A DNA stretch of 64,000 nucleotides. Source: Plectrocnemia conspersa. Its lineage: Eukaryota > Arthropoda > Insecta > Trichoptera > Polycentropodidae. The position numbers and the translations under genes were made by a program. The notes under the pieces were generated by a model. The model was given only the letters and a program-made list of their open reading frames with translations, was not told the DNA's origin and ran no database searches. The DNA is taken from assembly GCA_009617715.1 (NCBI GenBank), contig VTFK01000376.1:186001-250000 (forward strand). Reading direction: 5' to 3'. This document shows, in pieces, positions 24,991 to 36,701 of the stretch (position 1 is its first letter; each line of letters starts with the position of its first letter).

Positions 24991-25700
24991 TAAATGAATG
25001 TTTAATTTGAAGTTTACTATTTTATGGTTATACATAATCAGTATTTAAGATTCCTGTAGATCCTGATACGGGACTTATTGATAATAAAAACAGTGCTTTT
25101 TTAAGCGAAAATGAGAAGACACTATATTTTATTTACATAGTTAAAAAAATCCGGAAGTTGTTCAAATAACTTGTTTTACAAAGTACTTGATAGACAATTT
25201 ACACTGAATAATTCAAGAGCTAGTAAAATAACATGGACAAGCAGCGTCGATTGTTCTGTGTTTGTTTATAAATAAGCTTATGAATATATAGTGTTCGATT
25301 AAGATCACGATAATATTTTAATGGTTATCGATTCAAATTCAACGAAAAAAGTTATATGATTTTATTGTGTGTTAAAGTGAACTTAAATTAAACGTATATA
25401 CTGACTAATCCTAGTACATATTTGATCAAGTACAAGAATCGTGTCAAGTTTGCCTTTAATTTTTAACAGCCTGCTCGTAAATCTGGTTTAGAAAATCTGG
25501 ATTTTTTGAAATAAATGGAATTTCATTTTTTATTATTAAGTTTTGAAAATTATTCAACGTAAAATGTAATAATATTTTATTAAAATAAAAAAAAACTTAT
25601 AAAAGTATGCTTGAGGCTCAATTTTGTTTGATAATAAAACGCGAGAGTTCTACAGAAATGTAGACATTTGGAAAAGTTAACGAACGAAAAAATAAATTTT

Positions 25701-25726
25701 ATATGAGTGATTTTTATCACTCATAT
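25701..25726. repeat. Perfect 11-bp inverted repeat
   Basis: Atatgagtgat and atcactcatat flank a four-T spacer. The structure could be a small hairpin or a transposon end. The surroundings (24990-26100) are AT-rich with no gene; a short GC-richer patch lies at 25810-25900. Confidence 0.8.
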
Positions 25727-26104
25727 TGTATATACATAAAATTGGAAATATGTCTCTAAGTTTTATTATTGTAATTTAAGTTTTATTACTGAAAATAGTA
25801 ATAAAAATACAGGCGGGCTGTTCTTAAAGTTTCCGAACTTAAATAGAGCGCTAAAGCGATGTCGTAGTAATGTGCGGTTTGTGAAGTTGGTTTGTCCCAA
25901 TATTTGTAAAAAAAAGCTACCATTTACTTGTGAAACTCTTTAACTAAAGTGATTAAAAGTTAAATAAAATAAAATAAAATTTACTAAAACAAATATTAGA
26001 AAAAAACTATATGCATCTCTAAATAAAATTAATTTCAATATGTTCATTTAAACGCTACCGTCAACAAAACGCTTTAGCTTCAAATAAAAAGTACCATTGA
26101 AAAA

Positions 26105-26440
26105 GCCTTAAATTCAATTTGTCTGAAGTTAAAAACCTTCCAAGTGGAAAATTCGCATGTTTTCTCCGCCACGCGAAAAAAACTTTTCTCGCAGAACATC
26201 CAGAGGATGGCAACTCTTTTATTTATGCTCAAACATCGATAAATTCTCGTATTTATAGAGACGTCATACAAATTACACAAAAGCTCGTCAAAGTACGCAA
26301 ATTTTCGTTTTTATATTCGCATAACAAAATGAAAATGATTTACATTGTACTTATGAAGTATGTATATACATACATAAAATATAAAATGAATAATTTCGAA
26401 AACGATGTAGGGAGAGATATTTCACAAAAATAATAACTTA
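26105..26440 (+). other. GC-richer patch with an open frame lacking ATG
   Basis: A plus-strand frame is open from 26119 to 26433, about 104 codons, but has no early ATG. Its first half is GC-richer, while the second half is low-complexity. The minus strand is open over the same patch. The composition suits conserved non-coding DNA better than a gene, and the product was not recognised. Confidence 0.2.
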
Positions 26441-27655
26441 ATTTATTATACCGAATGTAGTGGGACAGAAAGTTCCCTTTTTAAAGCTTTTTGCCTTAGA
26501 CCATAATCCTGACAAAAAGGGACTCATGCGAGATCATAAACGCGAATTTAAATATACAAATATGAAATGTAGAAGCTTTAATTCTACAGTATAATTTCCG
26601 GTATACATACATATATTTTTTAATCTGATATAATATTAATATATGTATATTAAAAAATGCTTGGATCCTCTTTCATGTTATTTAACATTAAAAATACTTT
26701 TTATAACCATTATCGCCATCGTGCGAACTAAAAACTTTTGTAGTATGTGCATTTGAAATTTAATGGGATTTTGAAGGTTGTTTACAGCATAGATACACAC
26801 ATTGCGATTTATAATATATAAGAAAAATACCTAATGTTGTTTTTAAAAATTATGATTATTTAATACTAATGAGCTGACAAAGACAAATTCATTTTGATAC
26901 ATGATGCGATAAAACACAATGGAGTCGAACATGTTAATTCAACTGATAAAAATTATCATGTATCATGTAGTGATGATTTTAAGGTATGTTGTTTGGGTTG
27001 TTTATTGTCTATATAACAACGTCTATATACATATATAAAAGCAATTGCATTAATTGGTAGCTACTTTAATTTAAAATAGGTAGTGTGCACCAAATCATCA
27101 AATCAAGAAAAAAACAAGGGTCAGCTTGGACGTCTTATTAAACAACAAATATAGACCCACTAAACATATTTTGTGGTACATGAAGATAATAGTTTATTAT
27201 TGAATTAAATTTGAGCTTAGAAATATCGATAACAATTAACAATATATATGGCAAATAATCTAACTTTTCTATTCAATCCACATTTTCACATAATCCTGAG
27301 CAATCTAATTTTTTTTAGAAATACGATAAGCCCCTTAACAATTTAAACATTCTTGATGAAGTACTTCGCTATGCTATTCCAATTAAAAAAAAACTAATTT
27401 CTAATTTTTTGCCTCACGTTGTTGCGTCATCAAATAATTAAACGTTAAGAAATCAGGTACACAACTTTAACATGTGACTATAATATATTATTCCTACATT
27501 TAATAAAACTTTTTTATTGAATACGACAAAACTTTTCTATTAACAAATAAAATATAACGATTTCCGAGTAACTTGTGAAAAAATTTAAATACGTATAAAG
27601 TTTAATGTTTTTTTAAAAACTTTGAATGTTGATTGAGCAAATTTAAATAAGTTTT
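26441..27655. other. AT-rich stretch, no gene seen
   Basis: No frame, repeat partner or island stands out. Confidence 0.4.
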
Positions 27656-27659
27656 AGTT

Positions 27660-27895
27660 CCTTCAGCGTTCATTGATAATGTAGCTTTTTATAAAAAGCT
27701 GCAAGTTTTGAAAGAAAAAATTGAACTTTCAAAGTTTCGCACCCAGTGAACATAATAAATCCCAGATAACGTTTCCTCAACCGTTTCCATCGCGTGCTCT
27801 TCGCATTTAATACGCCTTTACCGAACAACAAAGATAGATTGATATCTTCATTGCGATATTTTGGAGCAAAGTTGAAAAATTTTCTCACTTTCGAG
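27660..27895. other. GC-richer island with a short minus ORF
   Basis: A 72-codon minus ORF (27670-27888) with basic and aromatic residues crosses this patch, but no family was recognised. The size and composition match the other candidate regulatory islands. Confidence 0.25.
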
Positions 27896-28414
27896 AAAGT
27901 TATGTATTTGGAAAATTATTTATAACAATCATCGAGCTGTCGATTTTGTGTTAATAAATAACAGCCATATAAAATCAACACAAAATAAAAGTTAGAGATA
28001 AGCTATATTTTCTTATTATAAATTTAATTGATAGCAATTGAAAATTAAATTTATTAAAATAAATATATATAATAAGAAATATTTATGTTATTTAATTAAA
28101 CTTAATTTAGGTGTCTTTAGGAGCTTAATGAGCATAACGTATCATGCGTACATAATTCTAATATTTATATAATCATATTTGCTTGTAAGCGTAATGTGAA
28201 TTTAAAATTTTCAACGTGTCAAAAATTACGTAATTAGCTTTCAGTTAAAAAATAACTTGATGTTTTGAATGAATATAATAATATTTTATACAGATTTACA
28301 TAAAATGTATATATGAGTTTAAATGTTTATCATAGCAACTTTTGATTCTAAATATTTGTTTTGCTTATACATTATCAACTTTTATATACATGTTAATATA
28401 ATAATAAAAAAACA

Positions 28415-28492
28415 GTATATATATATATATATATATAATATATATTAGATTGAAATACAAAAAAAAACAGTATATATATATATATATACTGC
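28415..28492. repeat. Duplicated TA microsatellite
   Basis: Two (TA)n tracts, each preceded by an A-run and acag, lie about 55 bp apart. The shared lead-in suggests local duplication of a microsatellite rather than two independent expansions. Surrounding 27896-29090 is AT-rich with no gene seen. Confidence 0.85.
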
Positions 28493-29089
28493 CCCACTTT
28501 AATTATTGTGAAACAATATTATATATGCTTAATGTATTAAAAAAAAAAATATGGCAATGAGAGTAGTTTTAAATAACAATATTTTTACTAGTTATAGGTG
28601 TATGATTAAAAGGTTAAAATCCTTGGATATATGTGCATGCTTTTTTAGATGTTTTGAATAGCAAAAATGTTTACGGTTTTCTCAACTACTCTAATCAACT
28701 TAATTTTTGATAAGTAATTTAACAATTACATTGTTAATCACATTAAAAAAATCGCTCCACCTGAGATTCGGCAGATTGCAAAAATCTATGGGGGCTTTTC
28801 ACAAAGGTTCGCTAGAAATTTGGCCTGTTAGCGATTTTCAATAATCCAAATAAGTATTTTATCTTTCTATTATTATAACAACGAAAAATAATTAGGTGCT
28901 TAGTGCTACATTTTCTGTTAGGCTGTAAGTTTTTAATCGTAAGTACATTTTATTATAATTTATAGTTAGATTTTAAATAAGATTATAATATAATAATGAA
29001 ATTATAGAAAAACACGTTGCTGCTGACAAGTAATAAATAGCAACACAGCATCGCATTTGATTCAATAATAAATCTTACACTGTTTATAA

Positions 29090-29720
29090 ACGCTCTAAAA
29101 TCCTCTCCAAACTCGCGCTTTTGTTTGGCGAATTTCCATTATCTCGCGAATATTCAACCCTAACACAGCCAACTTTTTCTTCATCTTCCACTTTACCATA
29201 TACATTTACAATATATAAAATAGAATAAAAGTGCTCGATATAAATCATAATAGCCTTTATATTAACTCACCCACACTCGAGCGAAGTATATGCGCGCGTG
29301 TGTGTGTGAAAAACCTTTAACAGTGTGTTTACCATCGCTGTTGTCTTACAGGGTCCATTGTTCGACCATCGTCGGTCCGCGAGCGCCTATACGTCCTCAC
29401 TTTTTCATGATTTATGGTTGTCAAAGACAACTTTCCCGCCCCGGGTTATGTTCGGACCACCCTACTCTATACCCTCACCATCTCGAAAACAGTTTTACGC
29501 TTTTTCTTACTTCCGACACCCGCTATCTGTTACCCCTCCCCCTTTTTTGTGGTATGATATGATGTATTGATTGCGGATTCTCAATTTTACCCCAAGTTTT
29601 TTTCTATGTTCGGACCCCAGGAATACGACACGTCCGAAACTTGTGCGGGCCCCTAAAACGCAGCTAGGTCGTATATTAATTTGAGCGGTGTTAGCGCTGG
29701 CGGCCATCTTTTCTCACAAT
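29090..29720. promoter_or_regulatory. GC-rich promoter-like island
   Basis: A sharp GC/CpG-rich tract spans about 29270-29710. On the minus strand it starts with gagaaaagatggccgcc, a YY1-type promoter word with an in-frame ATG, and at its far end carries a strong donor (GTGG/GTGAGTTAAT, 29263-29272). On the plus strand a good acceptor (cgctgttgtcttacag) ends at 29350. These features fit a promoter and first-exon region on the minus strand. ORFs on both strands (29290-29570 plus, 29507-29707 minus) may simply reflect the composition. Confidence 0.3.
29507..29707 (-). CDS. Small ORF in the promoter-like island, unproven
   Basis: The 66-codon minus ORF begins MAASANTAQINIRPSC, with a good start context (aaaagATGG). 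No domain or family is recognised. A possible donor after LGSEHRKKLG (GGG/GTAAAA) could end a first coding exon near 29594. The overlapping plus-strand ORFs weaken the case. Confidence 0.18.
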   Translation of the reverse strand: MAASANTAQINIRPSCVLGARTSFGRVVFLGSEHRKKLGVKLRIRNQYIISYHKKGGGVTDSGCRK

Positions 29721-29999
29721 ATGACAATATTGACTTATGGCCGATGAGGGCTATCTTTTACAATACGATATATACGAAGATGTATTGTGAATAAACGCGC
29801 CAGAAAAAAATGTACATATATGTACATATATACATAGTGAATCGAACATGTTGAAAAGGTGAAAATGAAAATACTATTTTATACATCTACCAAAAATAAA
29901 TACCGTGTGATAATATTTTTACATTTACTTTTTTACAAACATAAACATATTGATCAGTATTGTCAAGAACTTATTAAGTCACGTTAATAATTTATGTTA

Positions 30000-30225
30000 T
30001 AAAATTTAAAAGTAAAGTCTGAAGTAGCTCATACGTAATAGGTACGACCTAGCTCGATTTTATTTAATTATCACGATATTCATCCGTGAGATTAGGAAAA
30101 TCTAGGTGTACCTAATATGTGATGATTGATCAGAATTATAATTATATAATAATCATTAATCCCAAAAATCTTCCAGACAGAATGGAAATTTAAAAACACA
30201 AAATCCATATGGGATTTATTTTTTA
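30000..30225 (-). repeat. Dispersed repeat, copy 2 (partner at 60-285)
   Basis: This is the reverse-complement partner of the repeat at the window start, sharing the same ordered words. A minus-strand ORF (30092-30367) overlaps it. Its residues near LTIELKN echo a frame in copy 1 (LTIDMKD), so the repeat may derive from a coding element, but the family is unrecognised. Confidence 0.6.
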
Positions 30226-31460
30226 GTTCAATGGTTAGAAACTTATACCACTTTTCCATCATGCTGGTCAATTTAAATATTAAAGCTGTATCTGTGTCAG
30301 TAATTGGATTATTGCGCAAACAAAAATTGCGCACACGAAAATTCAACACAGCAAAAATTCTGAACATAAGTGATTGTTTGCTTGGAAAATATATTTTACA
30401 TTTAATTTAATCTAATTTATTTCTCTATTTTTAATAAAAAAAATGTAAATATAAGTATCATACCAATGTAAATTAATAATAAAATTATAATATCTATTTT
30501 AATGAAATTTTTAAATTAAAATAATATTAACATCTGTTATATAAACGGACATTATATTTTTATATAAATTGACGTATTCTTAAATATACATATATATATT
30601 TATATATTCATCATCTAAGATCAGATATTTTGCTATTTACAATTTTCGCTGTGCGCAATTTATGTTTGCGCAATAATCACATAACCATCTGTAACCATTT
30701 CCAAAATTGTTCTTTTAAGTTGCTAAATAACTGTTACAACTGTATTTCTACTCGAATATTTCTTAAAAGAAAAAGGTAAAATGATGATATCAAAATAAAA
30801 TTTTTTATTAAAAAATTTTTTTGCCGATATTTTTTATTGGTTTACAACTACTGAAATTTTGAAAATTAAAAGTTAAGCTACTCAATGTAGTTTTAAATCG
30901 AATGTACTTATAAATTTACAGCTGTATTCAAAGCAGATAGTTAAAAAAATATAGATATTTTCACTTCAAAAACATTATGATTAATATAATAAAACTAAAC
31001 TAACTTAGAATTTCATAGGAAAACATAATTATATTTAAAATAAAATAATATTAATATTTATTATTGTAAATTGTTAATATAAAGTGATAATTTCTTTAAC
31101 AAGTATACGCATTATTTTTTGCATTACAATCACGTATTGTACATTTAAAATTAAAATTTTATAGCTTTCAATTAAGTGTCATTTTTGGAACAATTTATTT
31201 CAGAGTAAATAAAATTTGAATACGTAATATTTACTAGGAAGTGCTAGTAAAAAATATTTAAATTTAAAGCATGATTTGTAAATTATGAAACAGTTATCTA
31301 CTGAAAAGGCGTATAAACTAATTTGATAGTAATCATAGTAATCCTTAAAGATTACTAATTGCTAAAATATGAAGCTTTAAAAAAAAACATATTTGCTGTG
31401 AGAGCGTCTAATTTTTTTTCTAATTTATGAGACCTTCAATAAAACTATAAAGTATTTTTA
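30226..31460. other. AT-rich stretch, no gene seen
   Basis: No gene, island or repeat partner was recognised. Confidence 0.4.
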
Positions 31461-31467
31461 TTTAATG

Positions 31468-31536
31468 AAGATCGCAATAGCGTAGTTTGTAAGGTTTAAA
31501 CTTGTAATCCAGAGGCATCGAGTTCGAGCCACGTCA
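31468..31536 (+). repeat. tRNA-like, Pol III-type promoter (SINE head or decayed tRNA)
   Basis: The segment has an A-box-like tagcgtagtttg (31479-31490) and, about 30 nt later, a strong B-box-like gagttcgagcc (31520-31530). This is the layout of a tRNA-derived internal promoter. A cloverleaf with paired acceptor ends is not evident, so a tRNA-derived SINE head is more likely than a working tRNA. An AT-rich tail follows, with no clear end before about 31800. Confidence 0.4.
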
Positions 31537-31911
31537 ACAGACTCAAATTTATATTGATAAAAATGCGTATCAATTAGGAATATTAATAAATATATAATTA
31601 TTTATTTTTAATTATATAAAATTCACCGATTTATATATTGTCTCATGGTTAACAGTTATTCACATTTGTATTCATTATTTATTTATATAAATTAAACCAT
31701 GACCATTGTGACTTAACTGGTTACCTCAATGCGACATGAGGTCAAAGTTTTAATATAATAAAAATAATATAAAAAAGGAATACAGCAAGAAAGAAAAAAT
31801 ATGAAAAAACATTAATTTTTTTAATTAAATGATTAAACCAGCTCCTCCTAGCTGACATTAATAAGATCAATGTGTATCAGTTAAGGTGGATTTTCTGGCA
31901 TTAAAAGCGGA

Positions 31912-31950
31912 CGATGGTGATTTTCGATTTTCGATGGTGATTTCGATTTT
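31912..31950 (+). repeat. Short tandem duplication
   Basis: Two units of 20 and 19 bp (cgatggtgattttcgatttt and the same lacking one T) lie head to tail. Confidence 0.9.
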
Positions 31951-32089
31951 CGAGCACGTTTCGAAACTTAAAACTGAAATTCCTTAATGAAAACAGCTAC
32001 TTAAAATTTAATCCCAACGCTCATAAAAAAAATGCACTGATATACAGAAACTGATTTTAACCAAATATATTTTTATAATGGTATCTTAA

Positions 32090-33310
32090 GAACCTTTTCT
32101 AAACCTTTTCAATTAAAAGAGAGTATTTGATTTATCAGGGATTGCAAATTATAAATCATGATTCAGGAATGCTGCGAACTCATAACTGACTAATTATCAA
32201 AGTAAAACCTGTTCCATATTACAAAGCTGGGCATTTTCGAATATTTATCACAGACATCGTTTAAGTATAGAGATACATCCACTTGCTCTTAAAAGTGATT
32301 TCAAAATCTTTAGTGAAAGTTTCTTTAACCAACATTATCCGAACGAGATCGTAAGAATAAACTGATGGTAAACTAGATCAAGAAAATGACACAGTATGGC
32401 ACTTTCCGACACTAGAGATAGACGGTTGATAAAAGTCCATCTTCATAGAGAATCTAAATCACTCTGTAAAAAAAAAGAGTCTGCAACAGATCGAATGCAT
32501 TTATGCAATTTTAAATCATCTGAATACAGATGATTTAAAATTGATTTTGTAACTGATGTATTTATGTCAATATTAAATAACATGAAGGGCAAAGAGCCCA
32601 TGTTGGATCCTTGAGGAACCACTGAAGAGGTGAAATACTTTTTCAACAATCAGCTGACATGTTACAAACTTTTTACGATCGCTAAAATAAATCGAGAAAA
32701 GCAACCGAGGTCAACAAGCATTTTTTTAATAATAACCCATGACAAATCTTGTCGAATGCCTTGTCAAAATCCGTGTATACGACTTCTACTTGAATTCCTG
32801 CATCGAGAGATTTTGTCATCGTTTTGGTGAAAGACATGAAAGATGTTGGTCCATCATGATAAAAGTAATTAAAAACGTATCTAATGGTAAGTATTTCGAA
32901 CAATTTAGTAAGAGCTGACAATACTGCGATTACTCTATAGTTATTTATGTACAATTTATCACATTTTTATAAGGATAAGTGACTTTTATGTATTTTCTAA
33001 GATCAGGATATTATGACGTCTTGAGAATCAGACCAAAAATACATTTTAGAGGAGCAGCGAGACTGACTTCGCAACCCTTAAAAATGAAATCGGGAATCAA
33101 AATAGATTCAGAAGTCTTTTCAAAGCCGTATTCAAAACCTAGGCGCTCAGTTTCCTTGATGGTCAGTACTTAAGATCAAGAACAAGAGGAAGGAAGCGAC
33201 TCAGCAGAAGGCCAAAAAAATCATCAAAAACAGAACGAAAATATTGCGCGAAAGCATCAGGAATTGTGTCTGATTGACTTTTTACAAATTTAATCCGTTG
33301 TAACATATTG
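32090..33310 (-). pseudogene. Longest relic of the recurring LINE family
   Basis: On the minus strand the motifs run in order. First, near 33300-33210, SDTIPDAFAQYFRSVFDD, the linker after the endonuclease. Then IPDFIFKGCEVSLAAPLKC near 33100. Then NYRVIAVLSALTKLFEILT (32950-32880) and VVYTDFDKAFDKICHGLLL (32780-32700). Then VPQGSNMGSLPFMLFNID (32620-32570) and the catalytic region YSDDLKLH, where the usual YADD is altered. Finally KDFEITFKSKW near 32305 and decayed C-terminal pieces to about 32090. Several frames are used and stops are frequent, so it is dead. It gives the reference order for the scraps at 8255, 10005, 34790, 45465, 53740, 58480 and 61200. Confidence 0.9.
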
Positions 33311-33619
33311 CACTTACACCTGTCAGGTTATAACGGAAAAAGGGAAAAAGGTTTATTGATTTCAACGTCATATGTCATAAATTTTTAAAAATTATTTATA
33401 AAGTTTATCGATCGTAGAACGACGGGTATTCTGCGGCAGTGTAAGCAAGCAAATAAAACATGGGTTTAATTTCTACTAACCTTAACTCTTAAGCTTAAAA
33501 CATCCCTTATATACGAAAAGGTCTAGAAATTATATACCTCTTCTAATGTACACGTTAAATATAATTTTAGAAACACACACACAGTAGATATACCTATAAC
33601 AGATCAGAGCTATTATCCA

Positions 33620-34240
33620 TTACAAGATACATAAGTGAGCTATCAACCGCAACATTCCCTAACGACAGCCTTATTTCAAAATTGCGCATTATCAACGTCT
33701 GACAAACTAGAGTTTCGCAACAAATTCGCCGATTTAAACGTCTGTCTGACTTTAATTAATTTCAACCCTCGAAAAGTCAAAATGTACAAAAAAAAAAATA
33801 TGGAAACTTTCGACGCTCATGCGACAACAGCAAATACCAATTGAAAAAATAAATAAAAATGAAAACACGCAATAACGACGCCGCCCGAAAGTTACGAAAA
33901 CTTTCAAAAATTTCCAACGAGTCTTGCTTTTGACGTTTCGAGTGTTGAAAAATAAAAATAAAAACAAGACATGGAATCAGATTAATCTATTACTCGGCGT
34001 GTGATGAATCGGATTTTTGTTTTTCTATTTGTTCCCAGGCATTCAGGCATGCGAGTCCTCATCGAGTTATTTATGGCTTGTAAAAATCTATTGGTCGAAA
34101 CAAAAACAAGCCCGCGGCCATTTATCAAATCATTAAACGTAGATACGCAAAAGACGAACGACAAGCCTCGGGATAAATTCGGCCCGGTCACAAATTTTTG
34201 TGAAAATTCCGACGATATGTTGCTCGATATGAAATGAGAA
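33620..34240. other. GC-richer island, candidate regulatory DNA
   Basis: A long island with overlapping ORFs on both strands (33635-33844 and 34001-34237 plus; 33752-33967 and 33982-34191 minus). Open frames on both strands at once argue against a single coding reading. No protein family was recognised. Homeodomain-like AT cores are embedded in CpG words (for example aagcccgcggccatttatc near 34108). A regulatory element is the likelier reading. Confidence 0.35.
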
Positions 34241-34789
34241 AATGAAGAATTTTTGAACAGTATTTGGGGTAGAATTGCTGAGTTCTTTTGAACTAGACAG
34301 TGGAGCTATACATTAAAATATAATTTAGATAGTTATGCCAATCTTAATGATTGTTTGTTGAATAAATAGTGTTTAATTATTATTTTTTATTAAAAAATAA
34401 ATTCATATGAATATATCATATCGAAATTATAAACGCTAAAGATGTCGGTATAATCAAGTTACAGTTGATCTCTAAAAATTCAGATTCGTTAGCAAAAGTT
34501 TTATAGAATGACGATTTATTTATTAGGTTAGTTGCTTATTAATGCATAATGCAAAAAAAGTTGTTAAGATAAACATTCACTATATTAATCTGACTTGACA
34601 TTGACTAACTTTTTTATTTATATAAAAACAGTTTTTAAAAAACGTTTTGTTAGTGTTTAATATTAATAACGTAATGAACTATAATTAAAAAAATTTCACC
34701 ACCAAACTGAAAGCAGTTATATTCGACTGCAATACAGCTTAATGATAGATAAACAACAGTTTGAAACGGCTAAAGCACAATGCAACATA

Positions 34790-34982
34790 AAAATGCGCCA
34801 AAATCATTCGAAAATGCTCTTCGGGGGTTCCTCAAGGATCCAACATGAGTCCTCTGCTTTTTACGTTATTTAATATTGATATAAACACCCCAGTTACAAA
34901 TTCAAGTTTTCTTCTGTATGCAGATGATTTAAAATTGTTAGTGCATTCTATATGTTGCAGAGGCTCTGAAGTAACATGTTAG
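34790..34982 (+). pseudogene. LINE reverse transcriptase fragment cut by a hAT insertion
   Basis: The plus frame reads GVPQGSNMSPLLFTLFNID, then INTPVTNSSFLL and the intact catalytic box YADDLKLL, ending at a stop at 34979-34981. The words match the 32090-33310 relic (GSNMGSLPFMLFNIDINTSVT). It stops where a non-autonomous hAT begins at 34991, whose target duplication starts at 34983. The next LINE segment may resume in decayed form after 36702. Confidence 0.85.
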
Positions 34983-34990
34983 GTCACGAT

Positions 34991-36693
34991 TAGGGATTAA
35001 AATGTCGGTAGTACCGATACTGGGGAAAAAAATGACCTTCGTTACTATAGGTATCATAAAATAAAATAACGTTAGTACCGAAAATATTTTTTTAATTCCA
35101 TACATCTTATTTGTTGAATACCATATCTAACGATAATTGAAGGCAAAAGCGTATAATAAAATTATGCTCATTGTAGAGGATTAACCAAATTAGTTTTATC
35201 AAGGTTGAATAATATTATTTTTTTTAGTCCAAAAAGACCGAAATATTAGCCCACTATATTTATGCAAAAAAAAAAAAAACAGCCGATATTTTAGCGCAAT
35301 TTAAAAAAAAAAAAAATTAACATGTTTTTGGATTTTAATATATGTGCGACGTGTCAACATAAAAGGAATACATTTGATTTATCTCAGGAAAAATTACCAG
35401 TGCCAAGCGGTTCCCAGTATATATATATTATGTCACGTAGCAGAGAAATGACCATGTTTTTTTTTTATAGGGATGGCTGGCGAAGTGAAAACAAAAGCAG
35501 GTGTTGCATACACGAAATTCTTTCTACTATTTGTACATTTTTATGTCCATTTAGACACATTTTACCCAAATAGTTTACAGAATATGTTTCACTGAACATC
35601 GGTGTTAATAGTTATATTAAAATAAAATAAATTGCGCTATACCGGTTTTTTTAAAAAAAATGCAATGTTAATTTTTTACTGTTATCAACTAAATATAGCT
35701 TGTACTAGACGATATTATTAAAATAAGTAATAATTAAAATGTGTTGACGGGTATTTTTTAAAACTAACTTGATTTATGTTTTATATTTTTGAAGTAAATA
35801 AATATAAAAAAACATTTTTTTATTATTGTAACAACTAAATATCCTCACACCATTAAGAGTATACAAAAAATGTTTCAAATCTTAAAACATATATGTATAA
35901 CATCATTTATTTAAAAATTCAAATCAATGATATTTTCAAACAAAAAACTAATTAGTCTGGGACTAAAAGGGTTATGAAGTATTTACGTATTTTTTATTCC
36001 ATAATATTTACATTACCATTTACAAATTAAATTTAATTAATGTTACATTTGCCGTGAGTAGAAATAAATAAATAAACGAGAGATAAATCTTTCGAGAATA
36101 AATATTATTGCAATATTCTAAAATTAATATTATATGGGCAATAATTAAAATAAAAAATATCTCAATTACAAAAACATCACAATCATACAAATGTCCTAAA
36201 AAATATGTCGCATTTTGAACAAACAGACTTACAATTTTCCACGCACTCCTTTCCCATAAAGTTCTTTCTAATAATCGTAATTGACAAAAAATAATGAGTA
36301 ATATATTTTATTGGAATAAATTGGCGAGTGGTGCTCTGACCCTTATTATAAAAAGTGATCGATCAAAGACTTTATTTTCTTAAAGACGATGTTGTATTAG
36401 ATTTATTGTTTCAAGAGAAGAAAGATCTTACTCCCGAATTTTCGAAAATATTTTTTTTATCATTAATGAAAGTGTTTAATTAAAATAATTTGCTAATAAA
36501 ATAGTACATATATCGATATAATATTTGCCGGTCTATTCGAATAATTTGGTTTTGCTAATCAATAAACATTGTGAAACATGCGAACGGTACTCGGATTATT
36601 TTTTCGGCTAATTAATTAAAATAATAATAATAATGTCAATAACTGTATCGACCGTTTTCTCTTTAGGTAATACCGGTATTATTTCAATCCTTA
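34991..36693. mobile_element. Non-autonomous hAT-type DNA transposon with 8-bp target duplication
   Basis: The left end (tagggattaaaatgtcggta) and the reverse complement of the right end (taaggattgaaataataccg) form diverged terminal inverted repeats of about 25 bp, both continuing into tacc. The flanking octamers gtcacgat (34983-34990) and gtcatgat (36694-36701) differ at one base, fitting the 8-bp duplication typical of hAT. The 1703-bp interior is AT-rich with long A-runs. The one ORF inside (35322-35573) was not recognised, so the element would depend on an outside transposase. Confidence 0.65.
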
Positions 36694-36701
36694 GTCATGA
36701 T

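Noticed and set aside
26119..26433. A 104-codon plus frame as a gene
   Set aside because: It has no early ATG, the opposite strand is also open, and the second half is low-complexity.
28415..28492. TA-rich tracts as a promoter or origin
   Set aside because: They are simple microsatellites with a duplicated lead-in and no other signal.
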